Notes: generated by a model from the letters alone, not told the origin. Positions 27,941-40,892 are shown, numbered from the stretch's first letter. The stretch: DNA of 64,000 nucleotides from CAXKXX01 sp964059975 (GCA_964059975.1 CAXKXX010000001.1:62001-126000), one strand, 5' to 3'. Translations and numbers: made by a program.

Positions 27941-28269
27941 TCTTTTAAACATAACTTTTAAGCATGATAGCAGTCAAGTCAGACCTCTTTGATCGATTAA
28001 TATCGCTATTATTTAACTGAACACATGAGGATTGTCGACTTGTCACTCTCCGGAGTGAAAGGTGGTTTTACGGTATTATATATTTATAGAATTTTTAGAT
28101 GCGATTAGCAGTCTCAGATTCTTTGGACTAACAGGTCTACTATCATGGAATCAGTTAAAATCAGATGTTGCTTAAACGAGAAGTTGAGCATAACTTATTA
28201 GTTTCAGCTTTTATCGAATTAGCTGATAGCTTCATTTCTTTCGATTTATCTTCATCTGTATTAGCCTTC
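27941..28269. other. nadA-gpmA convergent gap
   Basis: These 329 bp separate the ends of two convergent genes; pnuC and the other genes of the E. coli interval are gone. A short hairpin TCACTC/GAGTGA with a TCCG loop lies near 28040. I see no bidirectional terminator with T-runs. Confidence 0.4.
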
Positions 28270-28989
28270 TTAAACGCCATTAGTTTTATCGATATCATTT
28301 AAATAGTAGTGGTTAATGGGATTAAAGTTGCTATCAAACTCATAGACTAGTGGTGATGCGGTTGGAATATTCAGTTTAAGAATTTCTTCTTCGCTTAAGC
28401 GATTTAAGTATTTTACTAGTGCGCGAAGAGAATTGCCGTGTGCAGTGACTATAATATTCTCGTGGCGTTTGATTCGGGGTAAGATCGTGTCATTCCAGTA
28501 TGGAATGACACGATCTATAGTCTTAGCCAAGCTTTCTGTGAGCGGTATTTCTATATCGTGGAGTGAGCTATAACGTGGATCGCGGCTTGAACTTCGTGCA
28601 TCTTCTTTTTTTAATGCTGGAGGCGTTGAAAAGAGGCTTCGACGCCACTGTTTTACTTGTTCATCACCGTATTTATCAGCAGTTTCTGATTTACACATAC
28701 CTTGTAGAGCTCCGTAGTGGCGTTCATTGAGCTTCCAAGATTTTTCAATAGGTAACCATGCTTGGTCGATCTCGTCAAGTATGTGCCATAAGGTGTGGAT
28801 CGCACGCTTTAGCACTGAGGTGTATGCGAAATCAAAAAAAAATCCTTTCTGTTTGAGTAAATTACCTGCTGCTTTTGCTTCATTATGACCTTGATCTGAT
28901 AAGTCAATGTCGCACCATCCAGTAAAGCGATTTTGTTTATTCCACTGGCTTTCTCCATGTCGTACTAAAACTAGCTTATTTGCAGTCAT
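28270..28989 (-). CDS. gpmA: 2,3-bisphosphoglycerate-dependent phosphoglycerate mutase
   Basis: GpmA interconverts 3- and 2-phosphoglycerate in glycolysis. The 239 residues compare with 250 in E. coli; the Ala/Lys-rich C-terminal tail is shorter. The phosphohistidine motif VLVRHGESQWN (His11), LNERHYGALQG (about 85) and TAHGNSLRALVKYL (about 184) are intact. AGGAGG precedes the ATG. Two small hairpins lie just upstream (29023-29060). The codons for DRVIPYWNDTI form a perfect 16-bp inverted repeat. A T9 run encodes FFF near residue 50. Confidence 0.97.
   Translation of the reverse strand: MTANKLVLVRHGESQWNKQNRFTGWCDIDLSDQGHNEAKAAGNLLKQKGFFFDFAYTSVLKRAIHTLWHILDEIDQAWLPIEKSWKLNERHYGALQGMCKSETADKYGDEQVKQWRRSLFSTPPALKKEDARSSSRDPRYSSLHDIEIPLTESLAKTIDRVIPYWNDTILPRIKRHENIIVTAHGNSLRALVKYLNRLSEEEILKLNIPTASPLVYEFDSNFNPINHYYLNDIDKTNGV
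28482..28516. repeat. 16-bp perfect inverted repeat inside gpmA
   Basis: AGATCGTGTCATTCCA (28482-28497) and its exact reverse complement (28501-28516) flank the 3-nt centre GTA. The encoded segment DRVIPYWNDTI is conserved in E. coli except Glu to Asp. That codon and the following Thr and Ile codons take exactly the synonymous forms needed for perfect pairing. Confidence 0.92.
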
Positions 28990-29653
28990 AATAGTTTTAA
29001 TTTCCTCCTGATAATCTTTTTTAGATACAATTATTATTGTATCTGTTCGTGAAGCACGAAAATATTTTTACTAGTAGATCGCATTTATATTCACTAGTTC
29101 CTTCTAGGAAACGAGGGCTCTCTTACTGGTAAAGAGAGGATTAGTTTTTACTAACTGGAATTAGTGCGAAAAATCTAGGTAAATTTTTAATTATCTACTT
29201 GTAGCTATTTTGTGGTTATCGAACGTTTTTAATTTTTTCACTAAAAATTGGTTTTATTTCTTGATTGTAGTTTCTTGAAGTAGCTAGAGCGTTAACAATT
29301 GTGTGGGGGTCTTATTTGATAGCATATTGCGATACTTTTATTATTAAATTATTGATTTGAAAATATGAGTAACAGTATTTTATGGATGATGGATAATTGG
29401 TCTTTGGAGCATCTTCCACTAACTAAATCTAGTATATTTGTAACCTAAATGTTGTAGCATTTTCCATCTAGAGTTTTCGATAAGTATTGACGCAGGCGTG
29501 TTTCGATGCTTCTTGACTTTGCTTGTGAATAAAATGGGGGGCGAAGAATAGAAGTTCTAAGTGATGTGCGGTGCTTTTTAAAAAGGCAGTGTGTAATCGG
29601 AATCATTCTGAATTTAATGAGTTGTGCATGAAAGTTTTGAGGATTTTTATTTG
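28990..29653. other. 5S rRNA-gpmA gap; possible rRNA operon end
   Basis: The minus strand after 5S keeps the short ATCAAATAAAA seen after E. coli 5S genes, but the strong T1 hairpin that normally follows is absent. Further down are an imperfect CTCTCTT/AAGAGAG hairpin (about 29116-29138) and the two small hairpins ahead of gpmA. Readthrough from the rRNA operon into gpmA is therefore possible. The rest is AT-rich without genes. Confidence 0.4.
29023..29060 (-). promoter_or_regulatory. Two adjacent hairpins upstream of gpmA
   Basis: TTCGTG/CACGAA (29046-29060, 3-nt loop) is followed on the minus strand by AGATACAAT/ATTGTATCT (29023-29044, 4-nt loop), then AAAAAAG and the AGGAGG of gpmA. The second stem is followed by A-runs, not T-runs, so a leader or processing structure is more likely than a terminator. 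Confidence 0.35.
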
Positions 29654-29774
29654 ATGCCTGGCAGTGTCCTACTCTCGCATGGGGAGACCCCATACTACCA
29701 TCGGCGCTATGGCGTTTCACTTCTGAGTTCGGCATGGGAATCAGGTGGGTCCACCGTGCTATTGCTGCCAAGCA
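29654..29774 (-). rRNA. rrf: 5S ribosomal RNA
   Basis: This 5S gene of about 120 nt has a terminal stem formed by TGCTTGGCAG at the 5' end and CTGCCAGGCAT at the 3' end. The internal CCCACCTGATTCCCATGCCG and GAGAGTAGGACA segments are typical. It is the last gene of the rRNA operon. Confidence 0.96.
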
Positions 29775-29840
29775 ATTTTTATTTTAAATTTTAATTTATA
29801 TCTATTGGGTCTGATGCTGGAACTTTGCTAAAAATTATCT

Positions 29841-29868
29841 GTGCTCTTTAAAATATCTTTGGTGTTGT
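29841..29868 (-). other. 3' half of the 23S processing stem
   Basis: The spacer between 23S and 5S contains GCTCTTTAAAATATCTTTG, which is complementary to sequence just upstream of 23S (32773-32805), with minor interruptions. This is the double-stranded precursor stem cut by RNase III, whose gene (rnc) is intact at 5152-5832. Confidence 0.7.
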
Positions 29869-32772
<2,904 letters not shown>

Positions 32773-32908
32773 TTACAACCCAAAGATATTTTACTTAAGA
32801 GTGCAAGTGTTTAAGATGTGCGTTGCGATTGCTTATTTTTGTCTTAGCATTTTTGCTTGGAGAGATAAATTTAAGCTTATCGCATTTTAATTTTTAGCTT
32901 GTTCCATA

Positions 32909-32920
32909 TTTTTAAAGAGC
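32909..32920 (-). promoter_or_regulatory. Second boxA in the 16S-23S spacer
   Basis: On the minus strand GCTCTTTAAAAA is followed by ATGGAACAAGCT, matching the boxA region that precedes 23S in E. coli (GCTCTTTAACAA). It recruits the Nus antitermination complex. Confidence 0.65.
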
Positions 32921-32991
32921 AAAAATTTTTAAATGTAGTGATGTTCTTTTGTTGACAGCGCTGGCGTTTTACCCGCGTGTTTTAGGCTTTG

Positions 32992-33064
32992 TGGAGCTAG
33001 GCGGAATCGAACCGTCGACCTCCTGCGTGCAAAGCAGGCGCTCTACCGGCTGAGCTATAGCCCC
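32992..33064 (-). tRNA. alaT: tRNA-Ala (TGC), CCA not encoded
   Basis: The acceptor stem GGGGCTA/TAGCTCC, the D arm AGCTCAGCCGGTAGAGC, the anticodon loop TTTGCAC with TGC and the T arm GGTTCGATTCC form a complete cloverleaf of 73 nt. After the discriminator A the sequence is CAAA, so the 3' CCA must be added by the nucleotidyltransferase, unlike the E. coli gene and unlike the neighbouring tRNA-Ile. Confidence 0.96.
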
Positions 33065-33109
33065 TCTTTACATTTTATAAAGAATTTTGGGGTGATACTT
33101 TTTAACTAA

Positions 33110-33186
33110 TGGTAGGCCTGAGTGGATTTGAACCACTGACCTCACCCTTATCAGGGGTGCGCTCTGACCGCCTGAGCTACAAGCCT
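33110..33186 (-). tRNA. ileT: tRNA-Ile (GAT)
   Basis: This is a 77-nt gene from AGGCTTGTAGCTCAG to CAGGCCTACCA with anticodon GAT in the loop CTGATAA; the CCA is encoded. It lies between 16S and tRNA-Ala, the standard pair of enterobacterial rRNA spacers. Confidence 0.97.
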
Positions 33187-33212
33187 ATTGCGATTTTTTG
33201 CTTGTTAATTTT

Positions 33213-33234
33213 TATCAGACAGTTTGTGTGGGCA
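33213..33234 (-). other. 3' half of the 16S processing stem
   Basis: These 22 nt in the spacer after 16S pair at 20 of 22 positions with 34927-34948 in the rRNA leader. They match the E. coli sequences that form the RNase III stem around 16S (leader TCAGACAATCTGTGTGGGCA). The stem brings the two ends of precursor 16S together. Confidence 0.75.
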
Positions 33235-33261
33235 CGCCGCTTTGCGTGCAATCTTTATTTT

Positions 33262-34803
<1,542 letters not shown>

Positions 34804-34926
34804 AAACATTGATATAGTTTTTTCTATCAGGCATAGCCTGTAGATTTATTTCGTAGATACTACTTTGGTGGATTGCGTTTTAGCTTTTGTATTTTTGTCT
34901 TTAAGGGACGAAATACTTTTGCGGAG

Positions 34927-34962
34927 TGCCCACACAGATTGTCTGATAAATTTTTAAAGAGC
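34927..34962 (-). promoter_or_regulatory. rRNA leader: boxA and 5' half of the 16S processing stem
   Basis: On the minus strand GCTCTTTAAAAA (34951-34962) is the boxA antitermination signal. It is followed directly by TATCAGACAATCTGTGTGGG (from 34948 downward), nearly identical to the E. coli rRNA leader and complementary to 33213-33234. Confidence 0.8.
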
Positions 34963-34984
34963 GATTTAATAGGTTTTGCTTTGC

Positions 34985-35018
34985 ATTCTATCTTGCTTGC
35001 TTTTTTAAATTGAGTCAA
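34985..35018 (-). promoter_or_regulatory. rRNA P2-like promoter with a long spacer
   Basis: TTGACT (35013-35018) lies where the E. coli P2 -35 would be, and TAGAATGCA resembles the E. coli P2 TATTATGCA as a -10 (34985-34990). The spacer is 22 bp instead of about 17 and contains GCAAGCAA, so a short duplication may have stretched it. Strength is uncertain. Confidence 0.4.
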
Positions 35019-35200
35019 GCTGTTATTTTATTTTTTTTGATTTTAGTAATTTGGGTACTCTGGAGTGCATGAGTCTTTATTACTTATCAAATCTAGTATA
35101 GCGCATTCTTCAGGGCATGCAATACCTAAATGAAAAATTTTAATCATATTTTTATAAAAAAATTAAAAGTAAGCAAGAAGTACTAATTCTTCTTTCATTC

Positions 35201-35290
35201 TTTAGTATAACCTTCACTCTTTAGTATACATAGTCTTAACTCCTTAGTATACCCTTAACTCCTTAGTATACTGATTATACTAAGTACAGA
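35201..35290 (-). repeat. Direct repeats carrying TATACTAA upstream of the rRNA operon
   Basis: Read on the minus strand, four copies of TATACTAA(G/A)(G/A)AGT occur at intervals of 19, 23 and 19 bp, followed by a weaker fifth. Two adjacent copies share GTATACTAAGGAGTTAAG exactly. TATACT resembles a -10 hexamer, so this could be a multi-start promoter region or simply amplified noncoding DNA. It lies about 400 bp upstream of 16S. Confidence 0.6.
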
Positions 35291-37460
35291 TAAAAGCTGC
35301 TTAAAATAAAAAGAGATAGGGGCATGGATCAGACACTTAAAGCTACGTGAGTGTAATGTTCGGTAATAAGTCACTTAAATTTTCTTGTCCTGCTAATTGG
35401 CCCTTCGATGAAGGTTACGCTTGAAGTAAAAATTTCTGTTATATCTAACGATATATCCTTATTTGTATCTATGTGAGGGCACGTAGTTTTCCACACATAG
35501 ATCTTCAGGTTGACAGACAAACAATATTGAGCAACATAGCTCTGGGTCATAAATAATACTTATGTGCCATAGGTATTGTTTAAAATTAACGGTTCTGATC
35601 ACGATAATTAGTTGGTTGATTAATTATTTTAAGATTGCCGAGTGTGCGAATTTAGAGGGCGGCTTCTTATTAACCCGCAGTGCCGATATTACCGCCTATC
35701 ACTCCAATGCATTATTCAGAATAATAATTTATTTTTAGTGTAATTAGCAGCGCACTCGAATGTGTTTCGGCGTCTGTTCTATTCGAACACCGAAAATACC
35801 CTTAATATTGCATAGAAATTATCTTGATCTTTGACTTCTCAGTATCAAATTTATACGCTAATTTTTTAATTAATAGCCTTGCTAGCTTGCTTAGCATTTT
35901 CTACATGCATAACATATATTAAGATTGGTCGCATACTGAGGAATATGGTCATAACCTTCAATTAATCTTAATTCTGATCTCAAGTAGATGATAAATAATA
36001 ATCTTCCTTGAGCCAACCTACAACTAGCTGAATGAGTGATATCACCGATATAGACTACTACATTTTAATCATTCATCAGTTTAGATTTATTCAAATACGA
36101 GCCTTATAATACGCATCATTAAAAGTATAAAATCCTCACTGATTCATTGGAAAACATATGTACTATTTCGTCCAAAACTATAGCTAGCACCCAAGATTTA
36201 GCACTGCGATTGATGCTGGACAAGAAGAGGTGACTTCATGTAATGGTAGTAAAAAACACATTTAGTTGTGGTAGTATTTATTCTGTCCTACTCTTCTATC
36301 AATATCTACCATGCAAATTTTTGGGTGCTTGTCTAGCAGTATTCGTCTAGACAGGCAAGCCTCTTATCATGTTTATGGAAGACGCTTGCCACTTTAATAT
36401 ACCTGTATTAAATCGAAGCTGTTCAGGTCGGAAACAGCGTGATTTTTTTGTTAAAATATTTTCGAATGATGTCATCGACTTTACTATAAATCCTGGATTT
36501 ATAGTTTAGCTACATCTTCTAATTAGTTTAATTTTATTTTATAAAAATGTAAAAAAATTTTCTTATTTGATCCGTCATTCGATCTATAAAAAAGCATTTA
36601 AATTTTATTGCAGATCGATATATTCTTTTCAAGATCGGTATATTATTTAATATTTTTTATAAATTTTGATCGATTCATATTTATTAGATTCATATTTATT
36701 GATCATTTATTCATGCTTAGTCGCTGTTTGTCTAATTTACTCACGTTTAATTAATTTTTTAATAACATTAAGTCCATTTTTTAAACAAGCTATTCTTGCT
36801 AACACATACCACTATTTATCTAATCTGCATCTGTGATTTAAACGCTTCATGTATCATTTTCCAGAATTCGGAAAAATTACTTTAGATAAAACTAGCGGAA
36901 TTTAGTTAATTAAGAAAATAAAATGGTCTACGTTGCAGAAGCATGTATGAAGCATCATCCTTAATGGCACAATGGCATTGTGCCAAAACCACTATCACTC
37001 GCTTATCGAGTTGCGCTCGTCTCACCAGAGACGGTGAAGCAGCTAGTATTAAGCCCTTCTTAACGTGTCTTCGGAATTGATCGGTCTAATATTATATTTC
37101 TACCGACTTATTTAAAATGGCGCCATTTAGCGCATTAAACATTATTCTTATCAGAAGCAGGTACAAAGAATATTAGAGGATTTATACTTTGAATCTTAGA
37201 GGTATTTATAATTTAATTAAATATTTGAATGAAACTTGAAATATGTAGATTTAACTTTTCTACTAAAATTTTGCAAGGTTTTTATAAATAAATTATTTTT
37301 ATTTTAATACCTAAAATCACAATTTCTTATGAGCATAGTGATGGAGGAAAACACTAATAGTTTACGGCCTTAATAAAAGATATTATATCTCTTTAGAGAT
37401 CTCTCTATACGATAGATCTTGTAAAATCATTAAAGAAATCAATCATAGTCATTTCGTGAT

Positions 37461-37561
37461 AAAAATAAGTGCTCGTCTAGACGATTTAAAATCAATATGA
37501 CTAAATGTAGCACTCTATAAAATCTGGATACAATAGAATGGCCTATTCTAACTTACTCAAA
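37461..37561 (+). pseudogene. mioC: 3' remnant of mioC
   Basis: E. coli has mioC, a flavodoxin-like protein gene, next to oriC. Here the sequence around 37486-37545 follows the E. coli mioC 3' codons for LKINILDHDIPEDP and EEW with scattered substitutions and indels, and the last part, ATAGAATGG then TTACTCAAAT, matches the codons for EEWLG and LLK. No open frame remains, and the 5' part cannot be followed further left. The order mioC-oriC-mnmG is therefore conserved. Confidence 0.6.
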
Positions 37562-37800
37562 TGTTATGCAAATAATTTCAGATATAAGTAACTGTGGTAA
37601 ATTTATTGATCCTATGTGTATAAGACACTATTTAGAACCCAGTTTATCCGCACTAAAATCACCGATCATCCACAGAAAATAATGACTGCTAGTATGTTGA
37701 TATCAAAAAAGAATACATGCTTACCCACAAAAAACTACAATCCTAATAAAAACATTAAATAAGAAAATCTTTAGTCAAAAAGATTTTCTTTTAATTCTAC
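37545..37800 (-). other. oriC: Chromosomal replication origin oriC (decayed)
   Basis: Read on the minus strand this aligns with E. coli oriC in the expected place, upstream of mnmG. TTATTAGGATTG (37738-37749) is the end of the right 13-mer, followed at the E. coli spacing by DnaA box R1 as TGTGGGTAA (37721-37729; one change from TGTGGATAA). Further on, TGTGGATGATCGGTGAT (37658-37674) matches the central segment, CGGATAAACTGGG follows, and a perfect R2 box TTATACACA lies at 37615-37623. The unwinding region contains a 12-bp hairpin AAGAAAATCTTT/AAAGATTTTCTT (37761-37790). Only two GATC sites are present, against eleven in E. coli, and boxes R3 and R4 are not recognisable. Confidence 0.85.
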
Positions 37801-37893
37801 CATACTAACTATTTGGTCATCCATCACATCTTAGCTAGAATTCTTATCTTAAAAGCAACCCCGATCTTTCCTAATTCAATAAGAGGGAGTAAT

Positions 37894-39789
37894 ATGATTT
37901 ATCCTAATAAATTTGACGTCATTATCATCGGTGCTGGCCATGCAGGTACCGAAGCCGCTATGGCATCAGCACGCATGGGGCGGAGCACTCTACTGCTAAC
38001 AGCTAATATCGATACGCTCGGACAAATGTCCTGCAACCCTGCTATTGGTGGTATTGGTAAAGGACATTTAGTAAAAGAAATTGATGCACTTGGAGGAATC
38101 ATGGCTACTGCTACCGATCGTGCCGGCATTCAGTTTAGGACACTAAATGTAAGCAAAGGTGCGGCAGTAAGAGCTACACGGGCGCAGGCTGATCGTATAT
38201 TATATCGCCATGCGATACGAACTTCTTTAGAAAACCAACCTAACTTAATGATTTTACAACAATCAGTCGATGACCTTATTATAGAAAATGATCAAGCTGT
38301 AGGCGCGATCACCAAAGTAGGATGCAAGTTCCTCGCCAAAGCGATCGTATTAACAGTAGGCACCTTTCTTAATGGCACTATTCACCTCGGTCTAAAGAAT
38401 TATAAAGGCGGAAGGGCTGGCGATCCGTCATCTACCACCCTCTCTCAGAACTTAAAAAAACTACCCCTGCGTGTTAACCGGCTAAAAACTGGCACGCCTC
38501 CGCGCATTGACGCTCGTACTATTAATTTTAATATCTTGGTGCCACAGGAAGGCCATATACCAATCCCAACATTTTCATTTATCGGCGATCACAATCAACA
38601 TCCAGAGCAAACAGTATGTCACATTACTTACACTAATGAAAAAACCCATGAGATTATCCGAAGTAATCTCGATCGCAGCCCAATACACGCTGGCGTTATT
38701 AAAGGAACTGGACCACGCTATTGTCCCTCGATCGAAGATAAAGTAGTACGTTTTGCTGATCGTAATGCACATCAGATCTTCCTTGAACCTGAGGGTCTAA
38801 CAAGTAATGAAATTTATCCGAACGGAATTTCCACTAGTTTACCATTTGACGTGCAGATACAGATCATTCATTCAATAAAGGGCATGCAGCATGCTTGGGT
38901 CGTCCGACCAGGCTATTCTATCGAATATGATTTTTATGATCCACGAGATCTAAAACCCACCTTAGAAAGTAAGCTAATTCCAGGCCTATTTTTCGCGGGT
39001 CAAATTAATGGTACAACTGGTTATGAAGAAGCTGCTGCCCAGGGATTGCTGGCCGGCCTTAATGCTGGACGGTACGCAAATCAAGAAGAGGGGTGGGTAC
39101 CAGGTCGTGATCAGTCCTATCTTGGTGTACTAGTCGATGATCTCACTACACTTGGGACTCAAGAACCCTACCGCATGTTCACCTCACGGGCTGAATATCG
39201 CCTGATGTTACGTGAAGACAATGCAGATTTACGTCTAACAGAAAAAGGTCGTGAATTCGGATTAGTGAGCGCTATAAGGTGGGAGCGCTATTGTAGAAAA
39301 ATAGAAGGTGTTGAACAAGAACTTCAACGACTTCGCAGTATCTGGTTGTATCCGAATACTGAGGCTGCTAATCAGGCGAGTTCTTTTTTAAAGAAACCAT
39401 TGCTTTATAAGGCCAACGGTGAAGAGATACTTCGCCGACCTGAAGTAGATTATTCATTGCTAACCAGCATAGCCACTTTTTCGCCAGGATTGCAAGACGT
39501 ACAAATTGCCGAGCAAGTTGAGATCCAAATCAAGTATCAAGGTTACATAGCCCGTCAGCTATCAGAGATTAGCAAACACCGCAGAAACGAAAATACTACT
39601 CTGCCATTATCCCTCGACTACCGTCAAATTTCTGGTCTTTCAAACGAAGTCATTGCCAAGTTAAACGATCATAAACCGTATTCTATTGGCCAAGCGTCAC
39701 GTATTTCTGGGATTACCCCAGCGGCAATTTCAATTTTGCTAATTTGGTTAAAAAAACAAGGACTGCTTCGACGAACCGAGGTCAATTAG
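37894..39789 (+). CDS. mnmG: tRNA uridine 5-carboxymethylaminomethyl modification enzyme MnmG (GidA)
   Basis: MnmG works with MnmE to modify U34 of tRNAs reading split codon boxes; it binds FAD. The ATG at 37894 has GAGGGAG upstream and starts MIYPNKFDV, as in E. coli; a frame 27 codons longer exists without homology. The 631 residues compare with 629. Motifs are IIIGAGHAGTEAAMA (about 10-24), TLGQMSCNPAIGGIGKGH (about 46-63), GRAGDPSSTT and PGLFFAGQINGTTGYEEAAA (about 365-384, in two parts), and the C-terminal MnmE-contact domain ending LRRTEVN. rsmG, which usually follows, is missing. Confidence 0.98.
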   Translation: MIYPNKFDVIIIGAGHAGTEAAMASARMGRSTLLLTANIDTLGQMSCNPAIGGIGKGHLVKEIDALGGIMATATDRAGIQFRTLNVSKGAAVRATRAQADRILYRHAIRTSLENQPNLMILQQSVDDLIIENDQAVGAITKVGCKFLAKAIVLTVGTFLNGTIHLGLKNYKGGRAGDPSSTTLSQNLKKLPLRVNRLKTGTPPRIDARTINFNILVPQEGHIPIPTFSFIGDHNQHPEQTVCHITYTNEKTHEIIRSNLDRSPIHAGVIKGTGPRYCPSIEDKVVRFADRNAHQIFLEPEGLTSNEIYPNGISTSLPFDVQIQIIHSIKGMQHAWVVRPGYSIEYDFYDPRDLKPTLESKLIPGLFFAGQINGTTGYEEAAAQGLLAGLNAGRYANQEEGWVPGRDQSYLGVLVDDLTTLGTQEPYRMFTSRAEYRLMLREDNADLRLTEKGREFGLVSAIRWERYCRKIEGVEQELQRLRSIWLYPNTEAANQASSFLKKPLLYKANGEEILRRPEVDYSLLTSIATFSPGLQDVQIAEQVEIQIKYQGYIARQLSEISKHRRNENTTLPLSLDYRQISGLSNEVIAKLNDHKPYSIGQASRISGITPAAISILLIWLKKQGLLRRTEVN

Positions 39790-40228
39790 ATTCGCACTTA
39801 AATAATCATTTCCATATGATCAGAAAAATAATCAGAAAAATTCGTCATGAAATCGAACAGCTACTGGCGTCAAGACGCTTTTCGGACTGGAAGATAATGA
39901 ATAGATTAAAAGACAGTGGCTATTTTTGCCTTAATTAAAATTATTAATGTAATGCCAATTATTTTCTGCACTGTATTCTATTTACTATTGTCTGTTTCAG
40001 GAGAAGTGAATTTACTATCTTGGATAGTAGGACCATTAAATGACCTAATCTTCTGTCTCTAATGAAGATTTTTACGCCAGAGATACAATATAAACTCAAG
40101 CCTTTTTAATACTGATTTAATACGGGAATTCCTCAGGAATGCCTCGATGCGCCTTACCTAGTAGATCTTATCAAGTACAGTTTTGTTGTATCATGATAGT
40201 GGCACATTATTTTAATAAGCATATCTAA

Positions 40229-40266
40229 TTGACGGGCATTGGTAATCTTGACGGGCATCGGTAATC
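40229..40266. repeat. Tandem duplication, 19 bp x 2
   Basis: TTGACGGGCATTGGTAATC is followed at once by the same sequence with one T-to-C difference. It is the leftmost of five duplications in the mnmG-atpB gap. Confidence 0.85.
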
Positions 40267-40303
40267 TGCATCTAAATTATAGATAGTGTTGTTATCTAAC
40301 ATC

Positions 40304-40347
40304 ATAAAATAGAGTGATTAAAAATATAAAATAGAGTGATTAAAAAT
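40304..40347. repeat. Perfect tandem duplication, 22 bp x 2
   Basis: Two identical head-to-tail copies (40304-40325 and 40326-40347) begin ATAAAATAGAGTGATT. There is no mismatch. Confidence 0.9.
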
Positions 40348-40810
40348 ATATTTTTCACAAATCGCAACTAGCCTGTATCTTTCTCAGTAATTATTGATTA
40401 TATTATTAACATAATATTTATCTAAAAAATTTTTAATAATATAAAATCTAATTATTATAAACCATATTTATACCTTACTGTAAAGTGAGGCGTATCGCGA
40501 TCTGGCACGTCCTTTTCTGATCGCCTTATAGAACATATGAACGTATAAAACATATAGAAATTATTAAATAGGGATCCTTGCTATTTTCTTAAAAAGTACC
40601 AAAAGGAGAGAATTGAGTTAAATAGTTATTTACATTTATTTGAATATTGATTCAATAAGTAAACTAGTTCATTATACAACTTAAGAAGTTTTTCACCTGA
40701 CTGAAAAGAATAAAATTTCATCCTCTGAAAAAAATAAAATAATTGCGTAACTTACTTAAATTTTTTAGCCCCCGACATGTGACATGCGTCGTGCATCATT
40801 TTATAGACAA

Positions 40811-40852
40811 AGAAAAGAAGGAGCATCATGCAGAAAAGAAGGGACATCATGT
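40811..40852. repeat. Tandem duplication, 21 bp x 2
   Basis: The copies at 40811-40831 and 40832-40852 begin AGAAAAGAAGG and differ at three positions. Confidence 0.8.
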
Positions 40853-40862
40853 GCCCATCTAT

Positions 40863-40892
40863 TTAAGACCCAAAATCTTAAGACCCAAAATC
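40863..40892. repeat. Perfect tandem duplication, 15 bp x 2
   Basis: TTAAGACCCAAAATC occurs twice in direct contact, 10 bp after the preceding 21-bp duplication. Confidence 0.9.

Larger units (their letters stand above)
34804..37460. other. Gene-free stretch between the rRNA operon and oriC
   Basis: Apart from the rRNA leader and promoter region at its left end, these 2.6 kb contain no readable gene; the asnA/asnC/viaA/kup group found beside oriC in E. coli is gone. Structures include the TATACT repeats (35201-35290), a 9-bp ATCTATGTG inverted repeat (35467-35502), three mutually exclusive pairing arms at 36327-36390 built on GCTTG/CAAGC, a 15-bp near-tandem of GATTCATATTTATT (about 36670-36700), and the palindrome TGGCACAATG/CATTGTGCCA with a 1-nt centre at 36965-36985. 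Confidence 0.5.

Noticed and set aside
37381..37430. GATCT-rich stretch resembling E. coli oriC 13-mers (contains TTTAGAGATCT)
   Set aside because: It lies on the far side of the DnaA boxes and in the wrong orientation relative to mnmG. The alignable 13-mer end next to R1 is at 37738-37749, so this resemblance is probably chance.
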